DNA from: Rhytidiadelphus loreus
Lineage: Eukaryota > Streptophyta > Bryopsida > Hypnales > Hylocomiaceae
Assembly: GCA_947034895.1 (NCBI GenBank)
Contig: OX344761.1
Span: 83,221,839 to 83,285,838, forward strand
Length of the DNA: 64,000 nt
Direction: 5' to 3'
The notes beneath the pieces were generated by a model. It was not told the origin of the DNA and ran no database searches. It saw only the letters and a list, made by a program, of their open reading frames with translations. Shown piece by piece: positions 37,273 through 50,229 of this stretch (position 1 is the stretch's first letter; every line of letters begins with the position of its first letter). A program made the position numbers and the translations under genes.

Positions 37273-38186
37273 TTAACCCCTAAAGAACCATTGTCCCTTC
37301 GGGGGACAAATGGGATTTTGGGCAGGTATCTAAGGGCTGAAATTTTGCCTGATTTTTTAAAACTATTTTTGAAGATATAAAAGCTGATAAGCTTTTTGGA
37401 AATATAATTTCTTTTTCAATTGGTGCCCTTGAACAAAAGTTATGTCCAAATAAGCTCTAAACAAGGGACAAGGGGTGGTAAAAAAAAATTTCAAAATTTC
37501 AAAAAAAATTCTTGGAATTATATTTTTATCTACACGGAAAGCTTTGATTCATTCCATTTGGATTTGTTATGAGAAAGTTATGGACAATCTTGATTTTTGG
37601 ACAATTAAAGCATCTTCTTGAGAAAAATAACTTGTAGGATTCATTTCTAAATGCAGTTTTTGCAATTTTTCAAAAAGAAAAGTTCCACAACTTTTAGTTT
37701 TCTTGCTAGAATAATCTTACCATTGGGATTATTTCAATAATTCCATCTAAAAGATATTAATATTTTAGATTTTCCTTCTATCTCATACCTACTTCTATTT
37801 ATCAATTCTTTTAAGAATGAAAATTAAGTTTTTTTGGATTTTTCTTTTCTTTCCCAGAATCTCAACTCAATTCTTCACTATAAAGATTTAAAGCTCTAAA
37901 TTTTGCAGTGCAAAAAATTTAAGTTAGAAATGTTCAAAGTTGGAAAATCTAGTCTCGCAATGTGTTGAAAAACTTGTTTTTTTCCCACTTTAAACACAAA
38001 TATCTTGCAATCTATGTGGTCAAAATTTTTGAATTTTTTCTACAAATTCTCATACTAGTTAGGTGTAATATTCTATGGTTAGATGTGGAAAAAAACAATT
38101 TTCAATTTTTTTTACTATTTGCCATAGAAATGACAGTTTTGAGTGTTTTTTGGCAGAAAAAAGGCCTTGGTCCTTTGGGGGGTTAA
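37273..38186. mobile_element. TTAA-bounded element A
   Basis: TTAA + CCCCTAAAGAACCATTG starts the element, and TTGGTCCTTTGGGGGG + TTAA ends it. The interior is 906 bp, with terminal inverted repeats CCCC-AAAG-ACCA. A small hairpin, gtcccttcgggggac, lies at 37292-37306. The right subterminal region (aaaaaaggccttgg, gagtgttttttgg) has an inverted homologue at the start of element H. There is no open frame beyond background. Confidence 0.75.
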
Positions 38187-39825
38187 AGACGCAAATGACA
38201 AGTTTGATATTTGCAAGTGATAAGTTTTAAAATTTCAAATCTATTCTCCAAAATGTGTCAAAATCATGTGCACAATATTAACGAGACAATAGACTTTGTA
38301 AGGTATAGGGTATAAATTTTAAGTACTAACTATTGAAGTAGAAATGGTAACACTATCAATTATATAGGTATTGGCATGGTTAGTCATAATAATTCCAAAA
38401 AAACTCTTCTTTGTATGGAAGGGACACAATTAGCATTTTGGAGACTTTAAAAATATATTCTCCAAAATCCAACAAAGCCATGAGATACATTGATGGAGCA
38501 TTGTTAGTAAAAATAATTTGTACACTAGGGTCATGAAAACCACATTGGAGACTCTGAAATATATATATATTCTAATATCCAACAAAATCATGACATATAA
38601 TGTTTAAAGAAAAAATTTGTAAGGTACATATTGAGTTGAAACTTGGTACCAATTACTTTGATTGTTCTATTAATGCATGTTACAAAATAAATTTAAATTT
38701 GATTATAACTTTTTATGAGGGGATAATATTTTTATTGACAATGTTTTTTAATGACTCTTGAATGTTCATAAATAGTGCAAATATCAATGGTAAAACTATT
38801 CTTCCTTGTAAAAAGTTGTAATGACATGTAAGTTTATCTTATAATATGCACTAGTAGCTAGACAAATCATGTAGTGAAAATAAAAAAGGTTGTACATGCT
38901 TTCCACATCAACTTAATGTAGTTGGTAGAAATACTTTCAAGATACCTTATTGTACTTTGGATCACAAACAAATGTGTACCATTACCAATTTAAATTTTGG
39001 TATCCCTTGGTAAAAAATAAAAATATGAGATGTTACCTACATCTATGTAGGGTGACTAGTAAAACTATAGTGACTTGGACTTCAATGTATATCAAGGTCT
39101 TGGTCATGAGCTTAATCATCACATTACCGCCTAAAAATTGCATAGTGTTTTGAGATTCAAATTGTTTTAAAATACTATTATCCAAAGTAAGACCAAAATC
39201 TTCATATCTATATATTTATTTTGTAACAAATCTAAAAGTAGCATCTTTTAGTCAACTTGTTCAAGTACATCCTCCCAAAATCTTAGAGTGAAAATCTCCA
39301 CCAACTACAAGTTCAATGTGCCTAAATTTTTAGTTTTTTCTAGCCCTCCTAAAAGGTGAAGTTTTATCTTTCAATATTTTTAGAAATAACACTTGTGTCC
39401 CATAAATTTTGATTTTTAGTCAATCTTTTGGAAACTGGATTGAAGATACATGTAAAAAAATTTAACCAAATTTCTTCTTCTTCTTCTTTAAAGTAATGGT
39501 AAAGTGGGAAGCAGTACTTGATGAAAGAAAAAAAAAATCTCTAACAAGTTTTACAAGAAATTGAAAATTGAAAATCCCAAAGATGAAGATGTTCCAATAA
39601 GAATATATTTTATGTTTTTATTTTATTTGAAAATCTTCAAAATTGAGTTCAAAAAATGAATCTGTATTGGTATGTTTTTTCTACTTCATTACCTACAAAA
39701 TAGAATTTCTCATAATCTTCATTTCATTATTCGTAATTGAATAGTTCAAATGCTTTTGTGTAGGTATCAATCTTAAAAAATTCAAAAAATTATAATCTCT
39801 CTATATCATTACATGTGTTTTGGCT

Positions 39826-40331
39826 CTTGGGGAGGGCTGCGAGTTCCCAACTCGAAACCCCCCGAGAACCGCCGAAATCCGTTGTTCCCCGCCTGTGTTG
39901 ACCTGGCCGTCTCTCAGCTAGGTCAGTTTTTTCGAAAAAAAATAAAAAATAAAAAATAAAATTTAACTTTGGTTCTCATTTTAAGGACTTAAATTTTTAT
40001 TTTTTAAAATTTTTATTTTTTTCAAAAATAAATAAATATGACAGCGGCGTTCTTTCACTGCCGGGGGACGGCCCTGAAACGACTCTGAAAATCTTGAAAT
40101 CTCTTCTAATGATATAAGCTACCCACTTTGACATTGAAATTAAAACAATGTTTATAATTTTTTGCGAGATTTATTGGAGTGATATGAAACAACAAAGCTT
40201 CAAATGCAGATTTTGATGATTAGCACCCATCCTAAAAAATTTATTCAAAAATTATAAATTATAAAGTCAATAGAAATTGCTTGAGTTCTCCAAAAATCCA
40301 AAGAAAGCTTCTTAGTTTCTTAGGGGGTTAA
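39826..40331. mobile_element. TTAA element D, right portion with GC-rich island
   Basis: The right end reads tttcttaggggg + TTAA (40328-40331). Upstream, 39826-40110 is a GC-rich island in an otherwise AT-rich region. It carries the cruciform ttgacctggc..gctaggtca and the words gagttccca, ccgccgaaatcc and agcggcgttc. Element B has the same island at 56255-56520. I could not place the left end; a weak candidate is ttaccgcctaaaaattgc near 39127. Confidence 0.55.
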
Positions 40332-40603
40332 AGACTAAAAAACAGTCCTTCAACATTTGAAAAAACTAAGGGATGTAGTGTTCAAAGGACAAATATTGAA
40401 TGTTACATAGAGTTCAAATTTTGGTAAACAACTATACTAATTGATCATAGTAGTGAGGTTGCAAAATTAATGCTACTTTCAGAAAAATGGTTGAAAGTAT
40501 TATAAACTATATTGATATTATAGCACTTCATAAAAGAGTATGACTTTGATAAATTAGTACCATAAAACCAAAAGAACAAATTAGTGTAGTAAACAAAATT
40601 TTA

Positions 40604-41534
40604 TTAAACCTCAATATTAGTATTTAATTTTTATAGATTTCAAAAATTGACAAATGATTTGTTTTTTTCTAAATGATTGGGGGTATTTTTCATGTGAACT
40701 CATCAAAAACTGCTATTTTTTAAATGCATTGATGAAATTGAATATTTTTTTTATTGAACTTCAACCAAACAAAGTGCATTATACTATAGAAATGTGTGGA
40801 AAAAATCTCATCTCATTTGACCTTGTTGATTGAAAAATTATAACATTCGAAGTGAAATAATAAACTTCTTTTTATTATTGTGAAATAGAGGAAGTAGACT
40901 TCTAGCCCTCGTGGAGTAAAATTTTTCCTCTACACTTTCAATACATCAACTTGTTAGTTAGACTCCAAGTATAAATCACCTTGCAATATGAGGAGGTCAA
41001 GTAAATTGACAATATACTAGTTATTTTTTTGATGATTGTTTGTGTAAAGAAGAAATCTTTTCTTTAAAATCTAAACTATGAAAAACTTAGAGACAAGCAC
41101 TTGGAATATGTGGAAAAATTTCAAGAACTTTGAGAGCAAAGATTTCAAGAACATAGTGTTTGTAGTTAGAAGAAATTGTTTATTTTTCAAACTTGCCTAA
41201 CAATGTTAGTAGGGATTTGATTCCTCTTGGAAGGAAATTTTCCACTAAAAATAGTTTTTTTAACAATTGTATATAATACTATGTCAATTATATACATGCC
41301 TAATTTTAAAAGTAGATGAGAAATTTAGCAAAAGATGCCAAAATTGCCCAAACTACTTGGATTTTTTTGGACAACATAACTTTTGATTTGGACATTTTCT
41401 TTTCTTTTCTTAAACCACAAAGGATATTAATTTTTGTCATCTCGTGTCAAATTTCAGAAACATCTATTCATAATTTACTTCATCATCACCTATCCAAACA
41501 CTTGGTCACAAACACTTAGTCCTTTAGGAATTAA
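40604..41534. mobile_element. Probable TTAA-bounded element I, more decayed
   Basis: A left TTAA followed by ACCTCAATATTAG and a right cttagtcctttaggaa + TTAA enclose 923 bp, the family's usual length. Internal words match element E's region (gaagtgaaataataaac; cttctagccctcgtgg against aaactcttcgtgg). The left terminus is poorly conserved. Confidence 0.4.
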
Positions 41535-42645
41535 CTTCACTCAACTTTGTTCTTGGACCTTGATGTGGGACCTAAGGGTTGGGTTTACACCAGGGCCAAA
41601 CCTAGGGACTCTAGGGTACCCCACTTTGTTAGATGTGACCATGCGAAATGAGAGTCGAAGACAAAAATAATAATAGCACTTTGCATTGTCTTAATATAAA
41701 TCCAAGAGAGACTATAGCATGACCACAATTATTTATTATTAGACCCGACATTGTCAACCACAAGATCAATTAAATAGACAAAATCTATGGTAAGTTAGCC
41801 CATCATGGTCTCCTAGAAACTGGCAAAGTATTATCTACTTTTGCCATGTAAAATTCCAAATACGGACTTCTCATCCATGAAAAATAGCATGGGCCTTGGC
41901 CAAAGTATAAATCCAACTTGAACCACATCTTTCTCTCCACCAATCACTACTTTGATCATTCTAGAGGGCCTTTGGTCCAACTTTGGTGTAAATTAGGTCC
42001 TAAGGTAAATAGACTCTTCATTTATGCCAACCTTTAAAATAGGTTGGAGTTCCTTCTTCATCTTTCTTGTTGTGGATTCAAAGTTAAATCAACCACTAAA
42101 GTAAGACAATCCATTTCCACCAATTGCCTAATTCTGTTGTCCTACTTTTGGCCCCCATTCTGTTCATTTTGTTGACAAAATCATTGCATTAATTGCCTAA
42201 GAAAGGAAACTAATGTGTCAATCCTTTATTGATGAACACTTAGGTACCACTGGACATATATGGGAGAGCGGTTATAGGTTGTTTATGGGATGTTCATGAC
42301 TCCACTCTACAAGTGGTTTTGTAATTTCAAGGTAGACCACTTCAAAAATTCATAGAAATTACAATTTTCATCGAAAAATTATAATCCCACTTGGGTTTGA
42401 TTCCTGAAACAAGCGCACACCTCTTATGAAAATATGTGCCCCTCTTGGAGTTGGAGTTGGTCCCCGAGACATTGCGGTTGCTAATCAAGGTAGTAATAGG
42501 CTTGTCTACCTTATCTAATATTATCTAGGAATATCCTATTACCCATTCAAAACATTGGTTAAGATATTCCGTCCTTTGAGGGAATATTCCCCAAGGGGCG
42601 CCCCTGGAAACGGAAAGCAGCACGTAATCCCATTCAGGGCGAGAC

Positions 42646-42801
42646 CCAATCACGAGCCTCATGACGTGGCCACGCAGGAGCCCCACGCCAAGGGGTGAGA
42701 ACCAATGGAACGCGAATTAATGACGTGTGCATAAAGCATCCCCGCAACGGGTTCTCACCAATCACGAGATTCCGGCGGGCGCTGACGTGGGTGGCTCCAA
42801 T
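42646..42801 (+). promoter_or_regulatory. CCAAT / TGACGTG array, probable KANADI promoter
   Basis: CCAAT boxes occur at 42646, 42702, 42758 and 42797. The first three are exactly 56 bp apart. TGACGTG bZIP-type cores follow at 42662, 42721 and 42783. CCAATCACGAG is repeated at the first and third boxes, and GGTGAGAACC is inverted as GGTTCTCACC around the second and third. Local GC rises sharply at about 42590, where the desert ends. No TATA box is obvious. NF-Y and bZIP binding is inferred from the motifs only. Confidence 0.55.
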
Positions 42802-44446
42802 ACAAAACGGTGACCGGCGAGGCACGCCTCCTTTCGACGAACAGTTTTCATCCACTGATTCATCCATATACTTCTACATCCATCCATCCCGAGGCAGGGG
42901 CAGCCTCGGCAGCCCTAAAGGGGATATGGTCTCATCCATCCAATCTCCGGATGGGGGATGAGCCCATGCCCATCCCCATGAATGCCGCCACGCATCATGG
43001 GACGCATCTGCCCCTCCGACTACGTCTTGCAGGCTTGCCCTTCTCGCTCCTCCATTTTCGCGTCTCGCCATCGCCATCCGAGCTTGCTTTGCGCTTCTTC
43101 GCCCTCGACGTTATTCTCGCTATTCTCGTCCTCGCGCTCGCCTTCTTACATTCTCCGCCGCTTCGGGAGCTTTCTCAGGAGCTTCGGACCGTGGCATTCG
43201 GTGTCCTATTCCCTTGGCTCGAAAGCTTCTTTTTCTTTCTGGAGGGGAGGGGAACTAAACCCTAGCGGGCTTTCGTTTGGGCCGCGTTCGGGTTGCGTGC
43301 GTTTGGCGCTGCGTCTGTGGAGGTTTGGGAGGAGGATTCGGCTCTTCGTGTTTTTGGAGTTGTGATTGTTGTTGTCGTGGTGGTGATGTGGTGTGGAGGT
43401 GAAGGGTTTTGAGTTTGGTTCGGGGATGCTGTTGCGCGGCGTTCTTTACAAGGGAATGAACGGTGGAGCTGCTTAGAGTCGCACATATGCTTACGAGTTT
43501 TTCTAGTTTGTTGTCGTCCTTGACGTGGTGCCTGAAGTTGGGATGTCGGGAGGGGTCGATGTGTTGTGGGATGTTCCGGTCCTTGAGATTTGAGTGACGA
43601 CGGAGTGCCAGTGTGGCCCCCTAGGTTTTCCAACACGCTGCCCCTGGAGACAGGCCACCATTTCTGTGCTCTCTCTCTTCAGGTTACTCTGGGTTGGTCG
43701 TGAGGCAGCAAGGCCACACGATGTGGTGACCCGTTGTCATTCGGATTCGATCCTGCGAAGGGACGAGGGAGACTCGGCATCTTCTTTGGTTGAAGAGAAC
43801 GAGAGCTGATCCTGTTGTACTCAAGAAGAGATTTGTTGGATTCGAGAAAGTTCGTTTTCATTGCAATTCTCTGGAGTTTTGAAGTTTTTCCTAAGTTTGA
43901 AGGGAGAAACTAGTTCGTCAGGATTTTGAAGCTGAAAGAGTTGTTGGAAGATTCACACAGTTGCGCTACTGGATCTGTGAAGGACTCCCTCGTTTTTGCT
44001 TTTAGCGATTCGGGGTTCCGTGTTTCTGCGCTACTAGGCACTTGTGAATCTCGACCTTTCTCTCCCTCGTCCGGGAATTGAATAATGGAGTTTGGAGGTG
44101 CATGCGACATCCACGTCTCTGAATGCGAGCTAGGACAGCGCCTGGACTTTCCTGATAGCCTGCGATTGGTGCGGTCTCCCCCTTACGGTTGAGTTTTACT
44201 CGAATTTCGGTTAATTCCTTGGGAATTGCTTGCCCAAGGCTGTTCGAGTACCAAGTTTTGAGAATCAGCGGAAAGAGAATTTTGCGTCCCGGATGTGTTT
44301 GGCGACGCTCGGTTCTGCAATTGATGTGCGTGTTTTGACCCGAAGTTACTGCTTTCTTGGACTTCTTCCCTGCCGTCCCGTTTTCCGAAGGCTGAAGGCT
44401 TTGTAAGATTGCAGAGTTGCAGAAGAAAGGGACTGCCGATCTTACA
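42802..44446 (+). other. Long GC-rich 5' leader of KANADI with upstream open frames
   Basis: About 1.6 kb lies between the CCAAT array and the KANADI ATG. It is GC-rich and unlike the desert. It contains several overlapping open frames, the longest 42810-43265 (151 codons). None shows a recognisable domain, and their Ser/Arg/Leu-rich content is what GC-rich leaders give by chance. Leader introns may remove part of it. Upstream frames could dampen KANADI translation. Confidence 0.4.
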
Positions 44447-46766
44447 ATGCAAGAGTCTATTCCAGATAAATCTATGAGTTTGTTAAGCTCTACCAACGGA
44501 CCTTCTGGCCCTGACTTATCCCTTCACATCAGCCCACCAAACAGTAGCAGCGATGATGTGCTACGCTCAAAGTCCTCCTCCGTCGTCCCACAGTATGTAA
44601 CCCAAGACTTGCCCGAGCATGTTCACGGATTCGATCTCTGGAAGCAACCTTCGAAATCGATGAGCTATGATAGCGAGAGCAACGTCTCCAGTCCCGCAGT
44701 TGAGAGGTGTGCTACTTACGACAATGTGGGCGCATCGACCGTTCTTTGTTTGGCAAATCCACCTCCGGAGCCCCCCCAGTTTGCCCAACAGAGAATCCGA
44801 GTCGACGAGGGGATGATCACGGGAGGCAGGGAAAAAGTCCAAGAGAGCAACGGCCATGTGTATCCCTACATGGTGAACAGATCGGAGCCGATGCACATGA
44901 GCCCGGAGAAGACATCTTCTCCGAGAATCCACGCTATGTACAACCATGATGTTTACCCCCATCGGCGTTTCGATCATTTTCACTCGCAGCAGAGGGTCTT
45001 TCCACAAGCTCCTCGCATCATCAGTACTACAAGTCCTCCTGCTGCTGTTCCTGAGCTTTCACTTGGTCGATTGGGCGGACCAAGTGTCCACCCCGAGACT
45101 TTGCCCAGATCTGATCCTCCCAAATTTCATAATTACCATGTGGTAGGGAGAGACTCGGGCCTCAGGTTTTCGAGTTATTACAGTTTTCAAGAAGATCTTT
45201 CTCCCCAGAAAGGTATGTCTGGTCTGCAGACGTCGACGTTGTCCGGGAACTTGTCAACCCTATTTGGAGATTGCGGGGCGGCCTACAATGTTGTGAAGCA
45301 CGATGGTATCTATGGGAACCCTCCCTTCCGTTCGCGATATCCACTGAAGTCCCCTTCCAAACGTTCGGTACGAGCTCCTAGGATGAGGTGGACTACTGTA
45401 TTGCATGACCACTTCGTCCAGGCTGTGGAGCTTCTTGGCGGACATGACAGTAAGTATAGTAGTTAATCGTTTTTGTGCTTCTGGAATTTGAGGTAAGTAT
45501 CTAGTTCATGTTATCTAGGATTCATTAGTCTGTATGTGTTGAGGAAAAGGTGTTGGTTCCATGTTCTCAGTGACGTTTTTTACTCTCTGATAAGTATTTC
45601 AACAATTACTAGTAGGACTGAATTTTCTCAAAGTGATTTTCAGTGCTTGAAGCTTATCGTGATTCGTTGGATGATGTTTTCCACAGGGGCAACACCGAAG
45701 TCTGTTCTGGAACTGATGAATGTGAAGGACCTCACTTTAGCTCATGTGAAGAGTCACCTGCAGGTGGGAAGATTGTTCTCGGATGTTGCTCTCGGATGTC
45801 TCTCTCGTTTATTTGAATTTTTGATGATGCATTTCTGGGGCACCTATCTGAGGTACCGCCTTGAGAGTTCTGAGCACCCGCTCTTGTTTTTGCCGGTCAA
45901 TGCAGATGTATCGGACTGTGAAGACCTCTGACAAAACTGGTCCTACAACTCCAGGTTGGATTTCCAGTTGTATATCTCATAAAGTTTCAACCTGATATCT
46001 AATTTCAAACATCCCATTTAGAGACCTACTGAATAGATGCTTCTGTATGTTCTCACTCACTTCGTGCTTCTGCGTTCAGGACTTTCTGTAGATGAGTCGT
46101 TGCTGCTACGTATACAGAGTAGGCCATGTATATCCTCTATTCAACTCTGTGAACTACCCTGCTGTTGCAGGACCAGGAAACCTATCACATGTGCAGCGTC
46201 GTTTGATGCAAGATCACCAATAGAGGCACAACTGATGAGTGACAGTGTTTCTATAATAGGGAAAAATATGCATATGTCCAATTCGGGGGTGCACAACCTG
46301 GATTTAAACGACTTCCGTCGTCTGGGCGAGACTCAAGATGCCACTGTGCAGAACAACAATCCCTGGCCTCCGAACTACAACTCAACAGAGAGAGGTATCA
46401 ATCAGGAATCTGAGGTCTTAATCCTTCGTTTTTTGAGCTTGTATGTGGTGTCCATTCCATTCTTTTCCTAAACACAATACAACGAATCAAAGAGCTTGCT
46501 TTAGCTGTGCATTTCTTTAACTTGCTATACATCGCCTGATACTGAATGATTTTCGTGGACCATGCTTCTTATATCTCTCCTTAAGATACTCTCTTTTGAT
46601 GAACGAGTATGTTTAACTGACTCTCAGAAGTCATTGCTACTATCGTTCTCCTGGATGCATTTTGATCAAAGTTTCTGTGGGTTTTTATGCCAAACAGGTT
46701 GCTGGAAGTTGGGAACCCTCAGCTGTTGAATGTGCTCAGATGCATGTAATGGACTTTATTATCTAG
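44447..46766 (+). CDS. KAN: KANADI GARP/MYB-like transcription factor
   Basis: KANADI proteins are nuclear repressors that set abaxial identity in flowering plants and growth patterning in other land plants. Proposed exons: 44447-45449, 45687-45763, 45906-45954, 46080-46414, 46698-46766 (510 residues). The GARP domain spans exons 1-3: KRSVRAPRMRWTTVLHDHFV, QAVELLGGHD, then RATPKSVLELMNVKDLTLAH, VKSHLQMYRTVKTSDK. Near the N terminus PDLSLHISPP matches the KANADI EAR-like (LxLxL) motif used for TOPLESS recruitment; PELSLGRL may be a second. The first three exons are secure. From 46080 the frame is open and ends NNPWPPNYNSTER, resembling the family tail. An extra intron (46119-46196) and the last exon (VAGSWEPSAVECAQ) are uncertain. 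A frame extending to 46471 without the last intron is possible. Confidence 0.92.
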
Positions 46767-48400
46767 CGAGTATATGAACTCTGTTCTTTAAGAGGTAGCT
46801 GTATAGTGCTTTTTTCTGTTCATCTTTAGAAGTCAGATACTTGTGTTTATTTGTCGTTGAGTTGGAGGTTTGGCTGGAAGACAGCTGGATGGAACCAAAT
46901 ATACGTACCTGGTTAGATGTTAGGGTAATGAGCCAGTAGTGGGTTTGTTTTTAAGTTATGGTGATTGGAGTTTAGCACTATAATTGGTGTTATAACAGAG
47001 TGGGAGGGGTTGAAACCTCTAGCCAGTAACAGCTCCTTCTTGATGAAGCCGTCTATTCTGACTAGACCCCTCAGTGGTGTTTTCAGTGTGGTTTAGTTCT
47101 ACCTACATGAATATGTGCATCATGTGAATGGGGTCAAATGTTTGCAGCCATTGGACTCCTATGTGAAGTAAAGTGGAGGTGGTTGTGGTTTATACCATGT
47201 TGGACACAACCATGTCTATTATATATACATTTTCTCAAAGAGTATGAGAAAGTGACTCTATGTTCTGGTTTATTTTGTACCACACCTGATGGATATGTTT
47301 TTATGTATGTAATGTGCTGCAGCATCTTTTAATCCTCTCATCTGTAATGAGTGGTGTCCTTACAGACTAGAATCCCCAATGTCCTGAAGATGAGACCTTG
47401 GAAAAGGGGAGAGTGGGTTGGAAGTCAGGCTTCATGATTACAGCTTCAGAGACTGGTAAGCCTTGCTTGCCAAAACAAAACTTAAAAATATAGATTCAAT
47501 TCCTTTTAAATTCCCCCAATTTTCCATAAGATTTGTTGTCAGAATTCCATGGCTTTCGCTTATCAGGTAGGACAAAAGAAAGGTGCAAACTGGTGAACCT
47601 TACAGTTCTCCCCCAACCATTTTAGCTGGGTATGGCTTTTTTCCCTGACAAAGACATACCCTCCTTCCTGTGGGGTGTGTGTACTCTAGGGTAGTACAGT
47701 ATACCGCAGCAGGTCATCATGGCAGGCATCTTTTTTATATGAGGTGGAAGTCGTAACCCCCCGTGCCATTGGCTGAGTAACTTGTTCATTCCTGTTGTAC
47801 AGTGACTTTATGACAAATTCTTCCAGTCTCTTTTGTCATGATGTTTATTTACATGTGTATCAGCTGACCAAACTCCACCATACACACACTATGATACTCT
47901 TGTGTGCCTGTGCCTGCGCTGTGCTGTACTGTACAGTGAATGGAAGCTCCAAAAATCCCAATCCTAATGAGAGGGGCATATGCCTGTGATGCAAAGACCC
48001 GGCCGGGAAGGGAGGGAGCCAGGAAGGGCCTGCATCCACTTGGTGTCACGCCATGATCGAATGCTGTCTGATTTCGTGGGATTGTGGAACAGTGGCAAGG
48101 CCCCGCCCATTGGCTCCTAAAATAGTCTTTCTGACAAGCCCACCTGACGGGGGTGCTTGTGGATGAGAAGACTGGGGCATGCAGCCCTTGATTTCAGCAG
48201 ACTTGGGGGGGGGCCTGCACATGTGGTGCGCCTTGCTTCTCGCCTTTGTCAAGGCAAACACTCAACTGGTTTTTGCATGGAAAATCTTTTGCAGACCGAC
48301 ATGCTTCTCCTTCTCCCAGGCTGAGTGGCGCAGTTGCTGAATATCCTGGTTTACGGGGTTTATAATTGGGGAGGTGTCACAAGAAATTCGCCCCAGTTCA
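46767..48400. other. KANADI 3' region and spacer
   Basis: I see no gene here. The composition stays mixed and coding-like words are absent. The first few hundred bases probably hold the KANADI 3' UTR. Frames at 47134-47332 and 47795-48465 are short, overlap on both strands and carry no motif. Confidence 0.45.
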
Positions 48401-50229
48401 GTTTGTTCTGTGCAGCATTTTTGGGGGGTACCGATTTTTGGAATGGAAAGTGAGTTGGAAATCAATCTTTTTTTTTAAAAGTCAAAAAAGGTGCGTGATA
48501 TACTACATCAATGAAAACAGTGGACAATGGTGGGAAAAAAAGAAAAGGGGAATAGATGAAAATGTTGATGATGATGAAAAGTTGATAATAAGAAAGATTT
48601 CCCTTCAAATCAGGTATTTTCTCATTTCTCAAATAAAATATAATATAATATAGCAAATAACTGCTAGTAAAATCAAAGTAGATTTTGAAAGATTATTACA
48701 GGTTCATTGTATGTTGGTTTTGCAAGTACTATAGTAGTCCCATTTGCAGATTTTAGTGCAATTAAATCCAAAAAGTCATATCTAATTATTCCTTTGGGGG
48801 GACAGAAATTGTTTAAACTGTCACTTTTTCAGAATAAAATAAAATAAAAAAAAGAACAAATATTGTTTTGTAATTCAACCGCTTGAAGTTGTACTAGAGA
48901 TGTGTAGAATTTTTTGGGGAAACTTTGTGTGCAATGATTGCAAGATAATAGCATTTAAAGGTAGAAAATCCATTTATTTTTCACAATCTTTGAAAAGTGA
49001 GCAGACTAAAACTCTTCGTGGAAGGAGACTTGTAAAGGCATGATGCAAGAAGTAGAAGGTTTGTGCACGCATTGCCTATAAAGTGGTCCTCTTTGCTCAA
49101 AAGCTTCGAGTAACATGAGTTTTTGATGAAGACATCTATTTGGAAATACATTCTCTAGTGAAGGAGGTACATGTATGCACCTTGTGTCATAATTTCAAAA
49201 ATATCTGCTCAAAATTGACTTTTTGGAAACCTATCCAAAGTTTCAATAGGTCATTCACTGATTACTTGGTCCTTTAGTGGTTAAAGCATGTATTTTATAT
49301 ATTGTTTTGATATAATGGTGTTCTTACCAACTAGGTCATCAACAAAATTCAACAAATTTAAGATGTTTAAAATATGTATAATATTATGAATAAAATTACT
49401 ATTGCCACATTCAAATGGTAAAATGTAAAATACTTTGAAAATTTCTAAATTATGTATCACTAAAACTATTGAAGTCTTTGTCAACTATTATTTTCATATG
49501 TCAATGAGCATATATATAATAAATTGACAAAGATAAATTATACAGTTATTTTAAATTTCACACAAGTTTAATTTTTTTTTTAAATCGTTAATTTTCTTTT
49601 AACTTCAAGAATTTAAAATTCTAAAATGGATGTGAAATATAATTGGTGATTAAGTCAAAAAGATTGATAAATCTATTTTGGATTTTTTTTTCTTCCAATT
49701 TTCACAATGTCCATTGCAAAGTCTAAGTTCAATATTTTTTAAATTTTTACTTTGATCTTTAGGGGTTAAATCTTGAGAGATCATTGTTCGATCTCCAAAC
49801 CAATAAATAAATAAAGGTTGAAGAGGAAAGGCAATCAACATTCAACTTCTCAATCAAAAAGCAAAACAAATAAGTATAAGACATTGCAAGAATTTGGAAT
49901 GTAAGTCTCTAATGATTGGTGATTGCCAACTCTTTTATTATGAAAATTTTGAAGTTTATGTTATATATTCTCTAAATTATTTGTGTTCTTTAAAAATGTA
50001 TTGTCCACATTCTTATTATAGATCTAAAAATAATTGTATTTTTAGAGATCTAGTACAAAATCCAACATACATAACTTCCTATTCAAAACAAAGTATTTAA
50101 CTTTGCATTGTATAATTCATATAATATTTCCAATCTCGTCTCTTTAATAGAATTAAAAAGTTTGACATTCTTAAATTTAATTAAAGTATTTGAAAAGTCA
50201 TGGTGAGTTTGATTGTGTATTTTTATAAT

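Larger units (their letters stand above)
32508..42600. other. Gene desert 1, mostly decayed TTAA elements
   Basis: There is no supportable gene in about 10 kb. The frames present are short and compositionally like their surroundings. The sequence is strongly AT-rich, apart from a GC-rich island at 39826-40110. Identified contents are two foldback mini-elements, three roughly 0.9 kb TTAA-bounded elements plus one solitary right end, and a poly-A/(TA)n tract. Confidence 0.6.

Noticed and set aside
42810..43265. 151-codon frame and overlapping frames upstream of KANADI
   Set aside because: Low-complexity Ser/Arg/Leu/Pro content, open in several frames, no domain. Best read as GC-rich leader.
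44002..44496. 164-codon minus-strand frame across the KANADI start
   Set aside because: It overlaps the leader and first KANADI codons and has no recognisable domain.
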